In this document: in pieces, positions 22,615-37,002 of the stretch
How positions within the stretch are numbered: position 1 is the stretch's first letter
How the letters are laid out: each line of letters starts with the position of its first letter
Assembly (NCBI GenBank): GCA_021613335.1
Contig: JAJTWR010000159.1
Coordinates: 3,561,001-3,625,000 of the forward strand
Source of the DNA: Whitmania pigra
Taxonomy: Eukaryota > Annelida > Clitellata > Hirudinida > Haemopidae
DNA: 64,000 nucleotides
Direction: 5' to 3'
The notes under the pieces: model-generated
Told to the model about the DNA's origin: nothing
Seen by the model: only the letters and a program-made list of their open reading frames with translations
The model's database searches: none
Position numbers and translations under genes: made by a program

Positions 22615-22755
22615 GCACGTTTACACCTTGCAACAAGCAGTGTTTCGGTTTAAACATAAACAACCTGCTAGCCTTATGCAAGGCGTAACGACTGTTGTTT
22701 TTACCGAATGTCGCAGGCACGCTATCCTCTGAGCCAACTTAACAGGTAGGAATCA
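22615..22755 (-). repeat. tRNA-like SINE fragment, minus strand
   Basis: On the minus strand, TGGCTCAGAGGATAGC resembles a pol III A box and is followed by GTGCCTGCGA and AACAACAGTCGTTACG, both shared with the SINE at 23154. The B-box region is eroded. Confidence 0.5.
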
Positions 22756-22829
22756 CGTCATGATGCGTGATAACGCACCAGCAATGATTAAGGCACAGAT
22801 GATGTTTATATTCAATCATTCGGCTGTGT

Positions 22830-23150
22830 CAAAATCAGACAATAACTTTGGATTCTCCATCGACTGAAACTTTCTTTGCATGCTAAATTTCAGAAAATTT
22901 TGAAACTTTGAATTTTTTTATGTTGGCTTTCTTTTGAATCACAATTAGCTTTCAAGTAATAACATGACACAAACTTGCTAGTATTCTATTTGTTTGGGAA
23001 AATGTTGCGATTTTTCTTAAAAATTCATCTGTTTTTAAAGTCTGAATAACTTTGATGATGGGTTAGTTGTGATAATGACCTTCAAACCACATTTACTTGG
23101 TTCTAAATGACTCTCTAGTGGGTGCCGCACAAGGGGGGATAGAACACTTC
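22830..23150. other. Upstream duplicated unit of GS copy C
   Basis: This stretch aligns with 8270-8442 and 8634-8780 of unit B. It lacks the MITE at its counterpart of 8443 and lacks the hAT remnant at its counterpart of 28. It therefore serves as the empty site for both insertions. Confidence 0.65.
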
Positions 23151-23153
23151 GGC

Positions 23154-23290
23154 TTACGAGTTGGCTTAGAGAGGTGCCTGCGAACGACGGTGAAAGCAAC
23201 AGTCGTTACGTGTCGTGTTCGCAACCCAGTTCGCACCGACAGGGAAAGCCCTCGGGTAGGGGCGCTATATAAATGGTGGATGTATAAGGT
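23154..23290 (+). repeat. tRNA-derived SINE inserted upstream of GS copy C
   Basis: An A-box-like TGGCTTAGAGAGG (23162-23174) and a B-box-like GTGTTCGCAACCC (23215-23227) lie about 40 bases apart, the arrangement of a tRNA-derived pol III promoter. A non-tRNA tail follows (GGGGCGCTATATAAATGG). The insertion replaces the block that encodes the possible 5' exon in copies A and B. It is not a functional tRNA: no clean cloverleaf is formed. Confidence 0.6.
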
Positions 23291-23657
23291 ATTTTTTTTC
23301 CTTATATTTTCCATGCCTTCCCCCTCTCCGCAAAATTCTTTTTGCATTCTTAAAAATGCCACTTTCAACAACACAATTAGAATTTGCTTAAATTGTAAGT
23401 CAGTGGTAATAATAAGGAATTTGAGAACAAAGAAATGATCTCACTTGTGAAAAACATCCAAGCGACTTTGGAGCCTCAATTTTTTTGTACGGGTTTGGCT
23501 GAGTTCAAAGTCATAATTTTGTGTTTTAAAAGGAAGGATGAATCTGGTATTTTATGTTGTAATATGTGAACTATAAGATATATCTTGAAATTTATTGTTT
23601 AATCTAGAACTTTATTTTATATGATATTTGTATTTAGATGAGAATATATTGATAAAA

Positions 23658-25600
23658 ATGACTGAGAACTTTAATTTGAACGAAATTATAAAAAAAGAAG
23701 AGGATGATAATAAAAAATTTGATTACATTCGGTTCACTATATCAGATATTAATGGTATTGGTAAGTCAATAGCTGTTCCCAGAAGACATGCTGAGGCTGC
23801 TTTTAAAAGTGGAGTTTTCTTTTTCCAAGGTAAATATAAAAAATATTAATAAAATAAAAAAACTAAATAATACATGATTTTACTCAACCATGATCAATTC
23901 ATGAATTATTAGATATATTTACTTTTCTACTGCTAAGGGCTTATGGCAATGGATCCAAGAACAAATCTGACTTTCACAAGAGAGGTTATGGAGTTACATA
24001 TGCCAAACTTCAAATTTGTCCCGATTCCAGACACATTCCACGAGCTTCCATGGAGTGGACAGACTCCATATGATAATCCAGAGAGTATATTTCTTAATAA
24101 TAAATTTTATTAAATGGAATAGCATGAAATCTTATAAACGTTTCATGCTTACCCTATAAAGTACCACTAAAATTGTTATTTCTTAATTATAGTTGGTGTT
24201 TTCTTAATAAACCCTGAATTCTCCGTAACGTGCCATTTTGCTTATGGCTCCCTTTTAATGTCTGCTATAAGCAGTGGCTTTTTCCTTTCCATGCACTTAT
24301 TTTTCATAATAAAATGAACCTCAATTTGTCCACGTTTCGAAATTAAAAATTTAATCAATCGACAAATCAATTATTTTTCATATTCCACGAATAACGATGT
24401 TCAGTATATCATATAATCTGATAATTAAACATTTGTTAGAAATAATTTCATATTTGACAACTTTCTTTTGCAGATAAAATTAAGCGTAAAATTGGCCAGG
24501 TTTTATGTGAGGCATCATGGATCCCTCCATACAAGAATGGTTGCCGTCAAGAAGGTTGCAGCAGATTCGTGCTGAGAAAGCAGTTGGACAAAATTGAAAA
24601 ACTCGGATTTATTTTCAAATCTGGCTTTGAAGCGGAGTTTTCAGTTTTTCATCGCGACACCAATAAAGCACTATTTGATGGCAAGGATGTCTGTTCTACA
24701 TTGCGACTGGCTCGGTTTGAAAACTTTTTATATCACCTGGAAGAAAACTTGCATAAAGCTGGTGTTGATATCAAAACTCTAATCACAGAATATGGAGAAG
24801 GGCAGTTTGAATTTGGTATGGAACCAGTGGATGGAATAAAGGGTGCAGATACTATGTTTATAATGAAACATGCTATAAAAGAGATCAGTCAAAATCTTGG
24901 GTACATTGCTACATTTATGGCTAAACCTTTTCCCACTAGCACCACAACAGGGCTTCATCTGAACATGTCCCTTTGGAAAAGAAATTCTAATTGCGAGTTG
25001 GAAAATGCGTTTTATGACCCGAATGACAAGAATGGCCTATCAGCCCTTCACCGTCATTGGATAGCAGGTCTTATTAAACATGGAAAGGCTTTGTGTGCAT
25101 TTTGCTGTCCAACATCTAATTGTTACAGACGCATGCATGCTTTTTCGACACCGAGCAAGATAGAGTGGGGAATTGATGACAGATTGGCAGCTTACAGAGC
25201 AAAATGCATCAGTCCTTCTGGAACGTACGTGGAAAACCGATTGCCTTCGGGCGCCTGCAACCCATATCTGGCCACCGCTTGCACGATCGCTGCTGGTTTG
25301 GATGGAATTTTAAACAAACTCCCCCTCCAAAGTTCAAGAAGTGATGAATTAGATTTGAATTCCCTTGGCTCACCAGTTGTTTTTAAGCCGGACACTGAAG
25401 CTGACAAATACTTTCCTTTTACCTTAAAGGATGCCATAACTGCCTTAGAAGAAGACGAAACGATCAAGGAAGCAATTGGAGAAGAAATGGTGCGTTGGTT
25501 TATTCAGACCAAGAAGGATCATGACATCGCCGTATTTGAGCCTCTCGACGAGGAAAGCAAGTGGAAAAAGGAACAGGAACTCTTCTATGAGTTCCTGTAA
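23658..25600 (+). CDS. Glutamine synthetase type I / lengsin-like protein, copy C
   Basis: The exons are 23658-23829, 23938-24084 and 24474-25600, phase 1 at both junctions, encoding 481 aa with no break. The exon 2-3 junction codon is AAT (Asn) where A and B have GAT (Asp). Exon 1 differs from the other two copies (NLNEIIKKEEDDNKKF), while exon 3 is close to copy B (shared SSRSDELDLNSLG). GS motifs are complete: FEAEF, EYGEGQFEF (Tyr where A and B have His), GLHLNMSLW and ENRLPSGACNPYLA. This copy has the most compact introns and no insertion. Function is as for copy A: GSI/lengsin family, catalytic status unknown. Confidence 0.9.
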
Positions 25601-25809
25601 TATATCGATGAATTCATGCATACTTGTTGAAGCATACTAATACTACTTTTTTTCTATTGTGGCGCGCACCACTTATTCGATTTGCATTCAACATTTCAGT
25701 GTGATGTTTTTGCCTTCGAGAAATTACAGTTCAACGTGCTTGACAATTGTGTAGTGGTCAAAATCTCCATTTGAAACTTGTTGTTTGATCTACCTATTTA
25801 AGTTTTAAA

Positions 25810-27590
25810 CATAACCTATTTTGACTGAACGCCAATTTTAAGAATTTGCTTCAGAATTTACTTTGTTTATGTGAATGGTCTTCTGTGCTAAATGATTGTG
25901 CAAATGGTTCAGCTTGATATTATTGTTATTACACAAAGTTTACTTTTACTTATTCAAAAATGTATAATGAATCCTTTCCTCTAGTGTCTCATTATATTTC
26001 CTGTAAAAATTTCAAATAACCATAGATGTCTCCATCCCTACTAAGATCATGCCAAACAAAAAATAAACTTTACAGAACCTTCCTCAAACATCCCACAGAT
26101 CTTAATAAACAAGCTCTTATTTTTGTTTAGAAACAATTTCAAGAAAACCAAACTAGCCATGAACAAATTTTATTATGACAAACTTGTCCTTAAACACAAA
26201 TCCAATATGCATAAAACTTAAAATAAAAATTAAACGTAGACGTAAATCTAATGTCAAAAATAATTCTTTTTCATGTTTTAATAACAAGGATGAATTACTT
26301 ACTCCAGCAGATATTGCTAATCAATTTAATCACCATTTTTCCCACATTGGAAAAAATATAGCTAGTAGTATTACCGTAACCAACGATGACATCACTCACA
26401 AATTTTTCTCAATTGCATAATTATGAGCCTCATCCCAAGCAGCCCCTTGGAAATCATCAATATTTCTGGTTCCCTTATAGTATGCCATAGCTGTGGTGTT
26501 GATGATGTTGATCCTTACATAGCACATGAATTCATATCCTTAATTGCTAATCCTTTATCTTCTATTTTTAACTCTTCGTTTCGTACCTCATAACCATGTC
26601 AACTTAAGTCTGCCAAAGTGATTCCCCCATACAAATCTGGTGATAGAGATAATCTTAATAATTACAGACCAATATCTATTTTGCATTACTTTTCCAAATT
26701 CATTGGCAACATTGTACACAGTAGATTTTATGATTACTTTTACGCGGGTCAGCTTTAAATCATTTAAACCCTTAAATAAAAATGGTTCCCGATAATTTTT
26801 AATAAAACGTTTAAATAGTAATACCTGAGCTCTCTAAGCTGTGTTCTATATTTTATAATAGTTACTGCATTTTTAACTGGCTCGGTTTATAATCGCCCTT
26901 TTGTACTCTCATAAGTCTTCTGTTTACGCCCAAGTTGTTTTGATTTTATCGGAAGTTTTTAGACCCCGTCCCAGCGGATTAAAAATTAAACATGTTGTAC
27001 ATATTCTGATAGATATTTTTCAGGAGAATTCAAATATGTAACTGTCTTGGCTAGCGGACGCACGGATCTATCATTAAAAAAATCTTCAAAGTTTTCAAGC
27101 ATTAATTAAAAATAGCTCCCGAGTTTTTAGCTATTTTTTGAAACAATCCGCACATTTTTATCTCTATCGGTTGATTTTTAATCGCCTTGACAAAAAAAAC
27201 CCTAAAAAGGGGCAGTTATCACCTGGGTGAATATAGTCCGTCAATTTCCAAATCCGCACTTAAATTATTCTCAATTCAATGTTATGGCCCAAGGCTTTAC
27301 TCCTCCATACCTTCATCTATCAAGAATCTAACTCAGTTAAACACATGCCCTTTCAAATTACTTTATTCACTATTAAAAATGTCGTGCAAACAATATTTAT
27401 TGATTGGATGTGTATAGCTTATGATTTTGTATATAACTACTTTCAGGGTCAGTCCGACAGCGGAAGCGTGTGCTTCCTTAAGGTTGGCCCTTTGGGTTTA
27501 TTTGAATTTATTTAGTGCTTTCGCATTTTTGTTTTTTTTTCTGTGTATATAACGGCTTGTTTGTTTGATTCAATAAACCAAAAAAATTCG
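25810..27590 (+). mobile_element. Jockey/CR1-like LINE fragment downstream of GS copy C
   Basis: This is a plus-strand copy of the LINE family at 4755-6515. It begins in the post-endonuclease linker, continues with NPADIANHFNHHF-type sequence (frame 26175-26420) and ends with a C-terminal piece YGPRLYSSIPSSIKNLTQL (27187-27417) and a 3' tail near TTTGATTCAATAAACC. The RT core is missing: 26745-27190 is replaced by unrelated AT-rich sequence. Broken frames throughout. In unit A the site is empty. Confidence 0.75.
26745..27190. other. Unexplained AT-rich segment inside the LINE copy
   Basis: This 446-bp stretch has no counterpart in the LINE copy at 4755-6515. It carries two related motifs, AAAAATGGTTCCCGATAAT near 26778 and AAAAATAGCTCCCGAG near 27107, suggesting a small inserted repeat. 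No coding capacity and no clear ends. Confidence 0.35.
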
Positions 27591-28190
27591 AAATGTGTAT
27601 GGTCCATAACTAAATAAATAATTCCATTATTATATTATAATATAAAAAATATAAATCCGAATAACTCGTAAGATACAAAATCATTGAATATAGGTAATCT
27701 CTTATACATTTATTAAGCTTTAATTACATGTTTGCATAAGATCAATCAAGCCATAAACAAACTTGAAAATCAGACAAGATACAAGATAAAACATATTTTA
27801 TTTGACCAGATGACCACTGGTGTGGAAGTTAAATCCATTAAAATTCTAATTGCATATGAGATACAAGGACTGCTAATATTAATATTAAGAAGCGGCTAAA
27901 CCTCGATTTAAATGAGTGCACTGCTTATTAACTTTGCTTAATATATGAATAATTATGGCTAACAATAGCTTCAAAAATTTACTTGCATTTTCACTGCCTT
28001 CCCATTTTAATAAAACCTTCATAAAGAATTATTTTATTTGAGATTAGTAATTTTATATTTTTTAAACTAAAACATTTTTTATAATATTTTATTAAAATAA
28101 CATATATTTATTTTAATTTTAATTATTAAGAAAACGCAGTTAAACTTTAATCTTTGTTGATGCTTTTGCCTATAAAATTAGTCTGGCTTA
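27591..28190. other. Non-coding flank between GS unit C and the zinc-finger gene
   Basis: The left part (27591-27780) is the continuation of the duplicated GS unit and the empty site for the 3920-8214 element. The rest is AT-rich single-copy sequence with no feature I can support. The promoter of the following gene is expected here but shows no clear motif. Confidence 0.4.
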
Positions 28191-28257
28191 ATTGATCTCG
28201 TTACGGGACCTGGCGTTATATGCAGACCATTTTATGACCCTGGCATTTCGTGGACTG

Positions 28258-31917
<3,660 letters not shown>

Positions 31918-32591
31918 ATGAAATTCTGACGTGTCTGTGAACAAAAGATTAAATGTTTAGCTATTTGGATTGAGATGACTGGAAACATTAATTGTAACAT
32001 TGATGTAAAAATGGAATCGAAAGACATTTCAATTTTTTTAGTAATGTTGATAATTTGTTTGAAAGTCATGAATTTTGTTTGATTAATTTGGATCATAAAA
32101 ATGATGAGTGGTTAACATACCTGGAAACTTATGACTATCTGGCTTTGCATACCATAGGTTTATTGATGTATTTTTTCTTGTGAAATTGCTTATATTCAAT
32201 TTTTGAAAAGGTTCTAGTTCCATATTAGCTTTCACTTACCAAATTTGATAGACATGCCTCATGAAAACATAACCAAACATGTGTGAATTAATACCTGTAT
32301 GCAGTCCTTTCTCATATGTTTACATATTTTCCATACATTACTAAACCTTATTACACTAAATTTCTAGTCTCTGCCGCCAGTTTTAATTCACTTAATTTTA
32401 TTAACTAGCTCTAAAAAGCTGGGCTAGCTGTGGTAAATTTAATTTTTCAGCTGGAAGTGCTGATGATAGGATAAGATGTTGTGTAATTATGTTTGGGATA
32501 TTGTGGTGTCAGCAGTGCCTGAGAAGTTCTGAGACGTTGTCTGGAATTATTTTATCTTTCGAAAAGGTTAAAGCTGGTGTAGCAGATATTC
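31918..32591. other. 3' flank of the zinc-finger gene
   Basis: This holds the likely 3' UTR and intergenic DNA. No canonical AATAAA is obvious soon after the stop. No other gene is seen. Confidence 0.4.
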
Positions 32592-32748
32592 GGCACCCGT
32601 CTTAATAGCCCGGCGACAAAATAGCCCCGTCAAAACAGCACCATCAAAAAAACTCATTTCATTTAATCAAATTTTAAATCAGCTATCGGTTAATGTCCTC
32701 AACTCATATAAATATTTTTTTATAAAGACGGATTTTGACGGGTCACCC
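32592..32748. mobile_element. MITE, family member 2
   Basis: Ends GGCACCCGTC and GACGGGTCACCC are imperfect inverted repeats. AGATATTC on the left and AGATGTTC on the right form a 7/8 octamer duplication, as for hAT elements. The interior matches 8443-8633 (GCCCGGCGACAAAATAGC). It is shorter than that copy through an internal deletion. Confidence 0.7.
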
Positions 32749-33113
32749 AGATGTTCATATTATTGGTTCATATGAGGTTCCTTGACTAATAGCGGGAGTC
32801 CGTCTCAGCTTGTAATCGTAACAATATAAACCAAGTTGTGTAATGTCTCTGTTGGTCAAGTATATCCTTACGTCACATTAGATAATCACAGCTAGTAAAA
32901 CTTACATCATTTGTATGAGTTAAATAGTTCAAAAAAAAATTTTTTTTAGTATTACATTTTTTGTATTTAAGTTAATTTTTTTTAAAGATTGTTGCAAATA
33001 ATTTGCGATGTTTGGAATTTTAAAAATATATTATTTAAATTTGATTCTTTGGGTTACAAGCTCCACAACAAAAGAAGTCAGGGAGATTGCGAGAATTTTG
33101 ATATTATTCAAGA
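32749..33113. other. Intergenic region and presumed promoter of UBA2
   Basis: AT-rich sequence with no coding signal. The UBA2 start codon follows at 33114. No clear core-promoter motif. Confidence 0.4.
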
Positions 33114-36100
33114 ATGTTGTACGATGAAAAAAAGCTTTGTGATGTCCGAGTTCTTCTCGTTGGTGCGGGAGGCATAGGATGTGAACTTCTTAAAAATCTT
33201 GTGCTAAGTGGATTCCGTCGAATAACCATCGTAAGTAGAAACACTACGCAACAGTTCGCGCTTCGGCACTATAAATAAATATATAAGCCGATATTTTAAC
33301 TAATTACTCCCTGATTTTCTATAATCATTGGTTATTGGGTAAATGAATAGTTATTTCTGTTACAACATGTGCTATTGTCCAGAAGGCACGACGATTGCCA
33401 TTTATTAAACTTATATCCCAAAATAACATTTAGCACATTGATTGCATTGAATAGCATCCACAAATTAAAAATTGTATCACTTTAGGATTAGCAATACAAA
33501 TTATAGTAGAATTTTTGAATAATTTTAATGGTTTTGATTATTTCTGTTGTTTTCAAGATCGATTTGGACACCATTGATGTCAGTAATCTTAATAGGCAGT
33601 TTTTATTTGGAAAGGAACATGTAGGGAAATCTAAAGCCCAGGTAAATTTGTTTTTGAGAATTTTATATTCATGGGATAGACATTTATGTGGAATGATTAT
33701 CAGGTTGCCAGAGATAGTGCCCTTTCACTGAACCCAGATATTGAAGTTGTAGCTCACCATGACAACATTATGAAGTTGTATAAATTATTTCAAAAACAGC
33801 ACTTATAAGCAAATCAGTTAAATAAGTAAAATTTAATTACAGCTCTTCGTATGGTGTGCCATTTTTCAAAGAATTCAACTTAGTGCTTAACGCGCTTGAC
33901 AACCGAGGTGAAAAAGACTACTAAAATAAATTTCACAAAATGCATTAAATAAAACTTCTGTTAATTTTATTTTGCAGCTGCCAGAAGCCACGTGAACAGA
34001 ATGTGTTTGGCTGCAGATGTGCCTCTCATCGAGAGTGGCACTGCTGGATATTTGGGACAAGTGTCGTTAATCAAAAAGGTTCTGTAGAAGAAAATTCATT
34101 TTCTGCAATTTGTTGCATACTTTTTCCATGACATGACCATAAAATCAAAATGTCTTAATGGTGATGTTAGATTAGAACAAATAGAAATCTTTTTGGGACA
34201 ACGAGGGTATGAATTGTGAATAGGTATGGTTGATGTTGAATCTCGTGGTTGTTTGTTGCAGAATCTCACCGGTTGTTACGACTGCGGACCAAAACCAACC
34301 CAGAAAACATTCCCTGGTTGCACCATCAGAAACACCCCTTCTGAACTTATACATTGTGTTGTCTGGGCCAAACATCTCTTCAAGTATGTTCATTGATATA
34401 CAGTACAAAATTATTATACATTAACAAACTTACTGCATTATTGGAATTATGTCAATTTGCAGTCAGTTGTTTGGAGAACCAGACCCTGATCAAGATGTGT
34501 CACCAGATACTGAAGACCCAGAGGCTGCAGGTTGTTATTTGGATTCTCATGACTTCTAAGGACCCCTGTCTCAAGTGCATTATTCATCGACAAGTTCTTT
34601 TGGCCGATCAGGTTTTGTGACATTGGTAATTCATTTGCAGGTGATGCTGGTAAGATGAGTGTAGAAAATGAGGCAAAAAGTGACAAAATTGGAGGCTTGG
34701 ACAGGAAGTCAACAAGACTTTGGGCTCAGGAAGAAGATTATTGTTCGAGCAAATTATTCAACAAGGTAATTAATTCGATAATTCATTCTAACTCGATGGT
34801 TTAAAATTATATTTTTGTCCATTACTTTCAGTTCTTCAATGATGACATAAAATACCTACTTTCTATGACCAACTTGTGGAAGACAAGAACACCTCCGACT
34901 CCACTTGACATTGGCAACCTTCCAGGTAGCAAATGCTCCTCGGTTCATTTTCGATCCTCGACTGTCATTTAATTATGCAGTTTATTTAAAACGATTGTGT
35001 TTTTCACTTTTTTTTACAGATGAAGATATGAAAAATGAAGGTGGACTTCTGGATGCTCAGAAACTGTGGTCATTAAAAGAGTGTGCTGAGCATTTCCATG
35101 ATGCCATTAACAGTTTAAAGGAAGAAGCTAAGACTGGTGATGGTGTTCTTGTCTGGGACAAGGTGATTTTTAGACTGTTAAACCTTATTTTTTAAAATGA
35201 TTTAACACAAATGTTTTTCTTTTTTCAGGACAACGAAGCAGCCATGAACTTTGTGACGAGCTCAGCAAACATCAGGGCCTCCATTTTCCACATTCAGAGA
35301 AAATCCAAGTTTGACATCAAATGTAAGATCACAAATTTAATTTTTTGAATTTGGGGAATGCCTACAATTTCTGATTTTCTTTCAGCCATGGCAGGCAACA
35401 TAATTCCTGCTATTGCAACTACAAATGCCATAGCAGCTGGCCTCATTGTGCTCGAGGCACTCAAAGTCCTTGCCGGAAGATTGGACCTCTGCAGAGCTGT
35501 AAGTGTTTACTTCTGATTCTATCTCCTTGATTGATTCTCATTCAACCATTTCTGTGCTGCCAAATCCCATCTGGTGATTAAAAATTCCATCTTCAACTTA
35601 TTGCAGGTTTACATCAACAGACAGCCAAACTCGAGGAAAAAATTGCTGGTTCCTTGCATGCCCGAACCCAGGAATCCCAAATGCTACGTGTGCTCGGAAA
35701 AGAGGGAGGTGACCATCACTCTGAACGTGGAAACTTTCACTCTTAAAGCTTTTGAGGAGAAGGTTGGAGAGATTTATTTGATAATAAGCACTTATTTTGA
35801 ACTTAATTTATGCTATCTATCCGGTCAGGTTTTGAAAAGTGGTTTGGGAATGGTGGCTCCTGATGTGGAAATCGATGGACAAGGTTTGTATGTTTTGTAA
35901 TTATGGACAAACAATTTCATTATCAGTCATTGTCATCATTATTTTGTACAGGGACAATCCTTATCTCGAGCGAGGAGGGGGAAACTGAAGGTTGTTTGCT
36001 TTTTCATTTATCTGGTTTACTTGTATGTTGTGGAAATTATATATGTATGTTGGATGCTTATATTTGTGTTATTTTTATTATCATAACTTCAGTTAATTGT

Positions 36101-36757
36101 TTAGAAATGAACATTTTTATTACTTGCATTAAGATTTTAAGCATGCTTTAAATTTTGTTATATTTTGTCTTAATAAAATTTTTATTGTGACAGACAATAT
36201 GGACAAGTTCCTTTCTAATTTTGGTGTTGTGTCTGGTTCAAGATTGAAGTGTGATGACTTCCTTCAGGAGTATGACATCATTGTCAACATTCACCACCAG
36301 TAAGTGCTTTTTAAAGTGCAATTATTAAAATGCTATCAAGTATTCTTTAAGGTTTTTATCAATTTAATGCTGATCCCTTATAGGAGTGAATTACCTGAAA
36401 ACAAAGAATTTGAACTTGTCGGTGATTTGAAAGAATTGCAAAAAAGTATAAAAAAAGACCAAGAGAAGAAGGTTCATGAGAATGGTACAACAGAGGATAA
36501 CAAAGGTTTTGAACATTGTTGATTCAAAAATATTCTATTTAGCCAGTCTGTCTGATTGCCATTCTTCTTACATAGATGACAAAGTTGAGGAGGAAGAGGA
36601 TGATGTGATGCTTATGGAAGAAGCTCCAGATTCAGACATCAAGCCGGAAGCTCCGAAGGCGCTGAAGAGAAAGAGAAGCATGAGCGGAGAATGCGAAGCT
36701 ACTCCAACCAAAAAAAGGAACGTCGAAGAATCTGATGAGATCATGGTTGTCGACTGA
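33114..36757 (+). CDS. UBA2: SUMO-activating enzyme subunit 2
   Basis: Eighteen exons: 33114-33230, 33558-33641, 33704-33774, 33843-33907, 33978-34078, 34262-34383, 34463-34530, 34641-34765, 34832-34925, 35020-35162, 35229-35322, 35386-35498, 35607-35762, 35829-35883, 35952-35990, 36194-36299, 36384-36505 and 36576-36757. All have GT-AG borders and compatible phases, giving 618 aa (human about 640). UBA2 pairs with SAE1 as the nuclear E1 that adenylates SUMO and carries it as a thioester to UBC9. Visible: nucleotide-binding GAGGIG (17-22), [14 protein letters not shown], the zinc-site CxxC pairs (151/154 and 425/428), the catalytic Cys166 in [25 protein letters not shown], the ubiquitin-like segment with [12 protein letters not shown], and a basic acidic-flanked tail (LKRKR and TKKR) that fits a nuclear localisation signal. 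ATG 33114 gives only 16 residues before the glycine motif, a short but complete N-terminus. Confidence 0.96.
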
Positions 36758-36846
36758 ACTCTTAAGTAACTTATTAACGGTGTTTGTTAATTAGTGAAGT
36801 TTCATATGTACTGTTGCGAGAAGCAAGTTAGATGTATCTTGTTTTT

Positions 36847-36852
36847 AATAAA
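36847..36852 (+). terminator. UBA2 poly(A) signal AATAAA
   Basis: A canonical AATAAA hexamer 90 bases after the UBA2 stop. The convergent BPI-like gene ends only about 150 bases further, so the two 3' UTRs nearly meet. Confidence 0.65.
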
Positions 36853-37002
36853 ATAGATTGATCTGAACTTGGTTTACATGCTGGTTTATGCCATGGATAA
36901 AAATTGTCAAAGTGCTTTGGTTTAATATACACTGGAATATGGAATAATGTTTATATAGAAATGTTACACAGATCAGTTTAAACACATCAGCTCTGGAAGG
37001 CT

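Noticed and set aside
23162..23227. Functional tRNA gene
   Set aside because: A- and B-box motifs are present, but stems do not pair well and a SINE-like tail follows.
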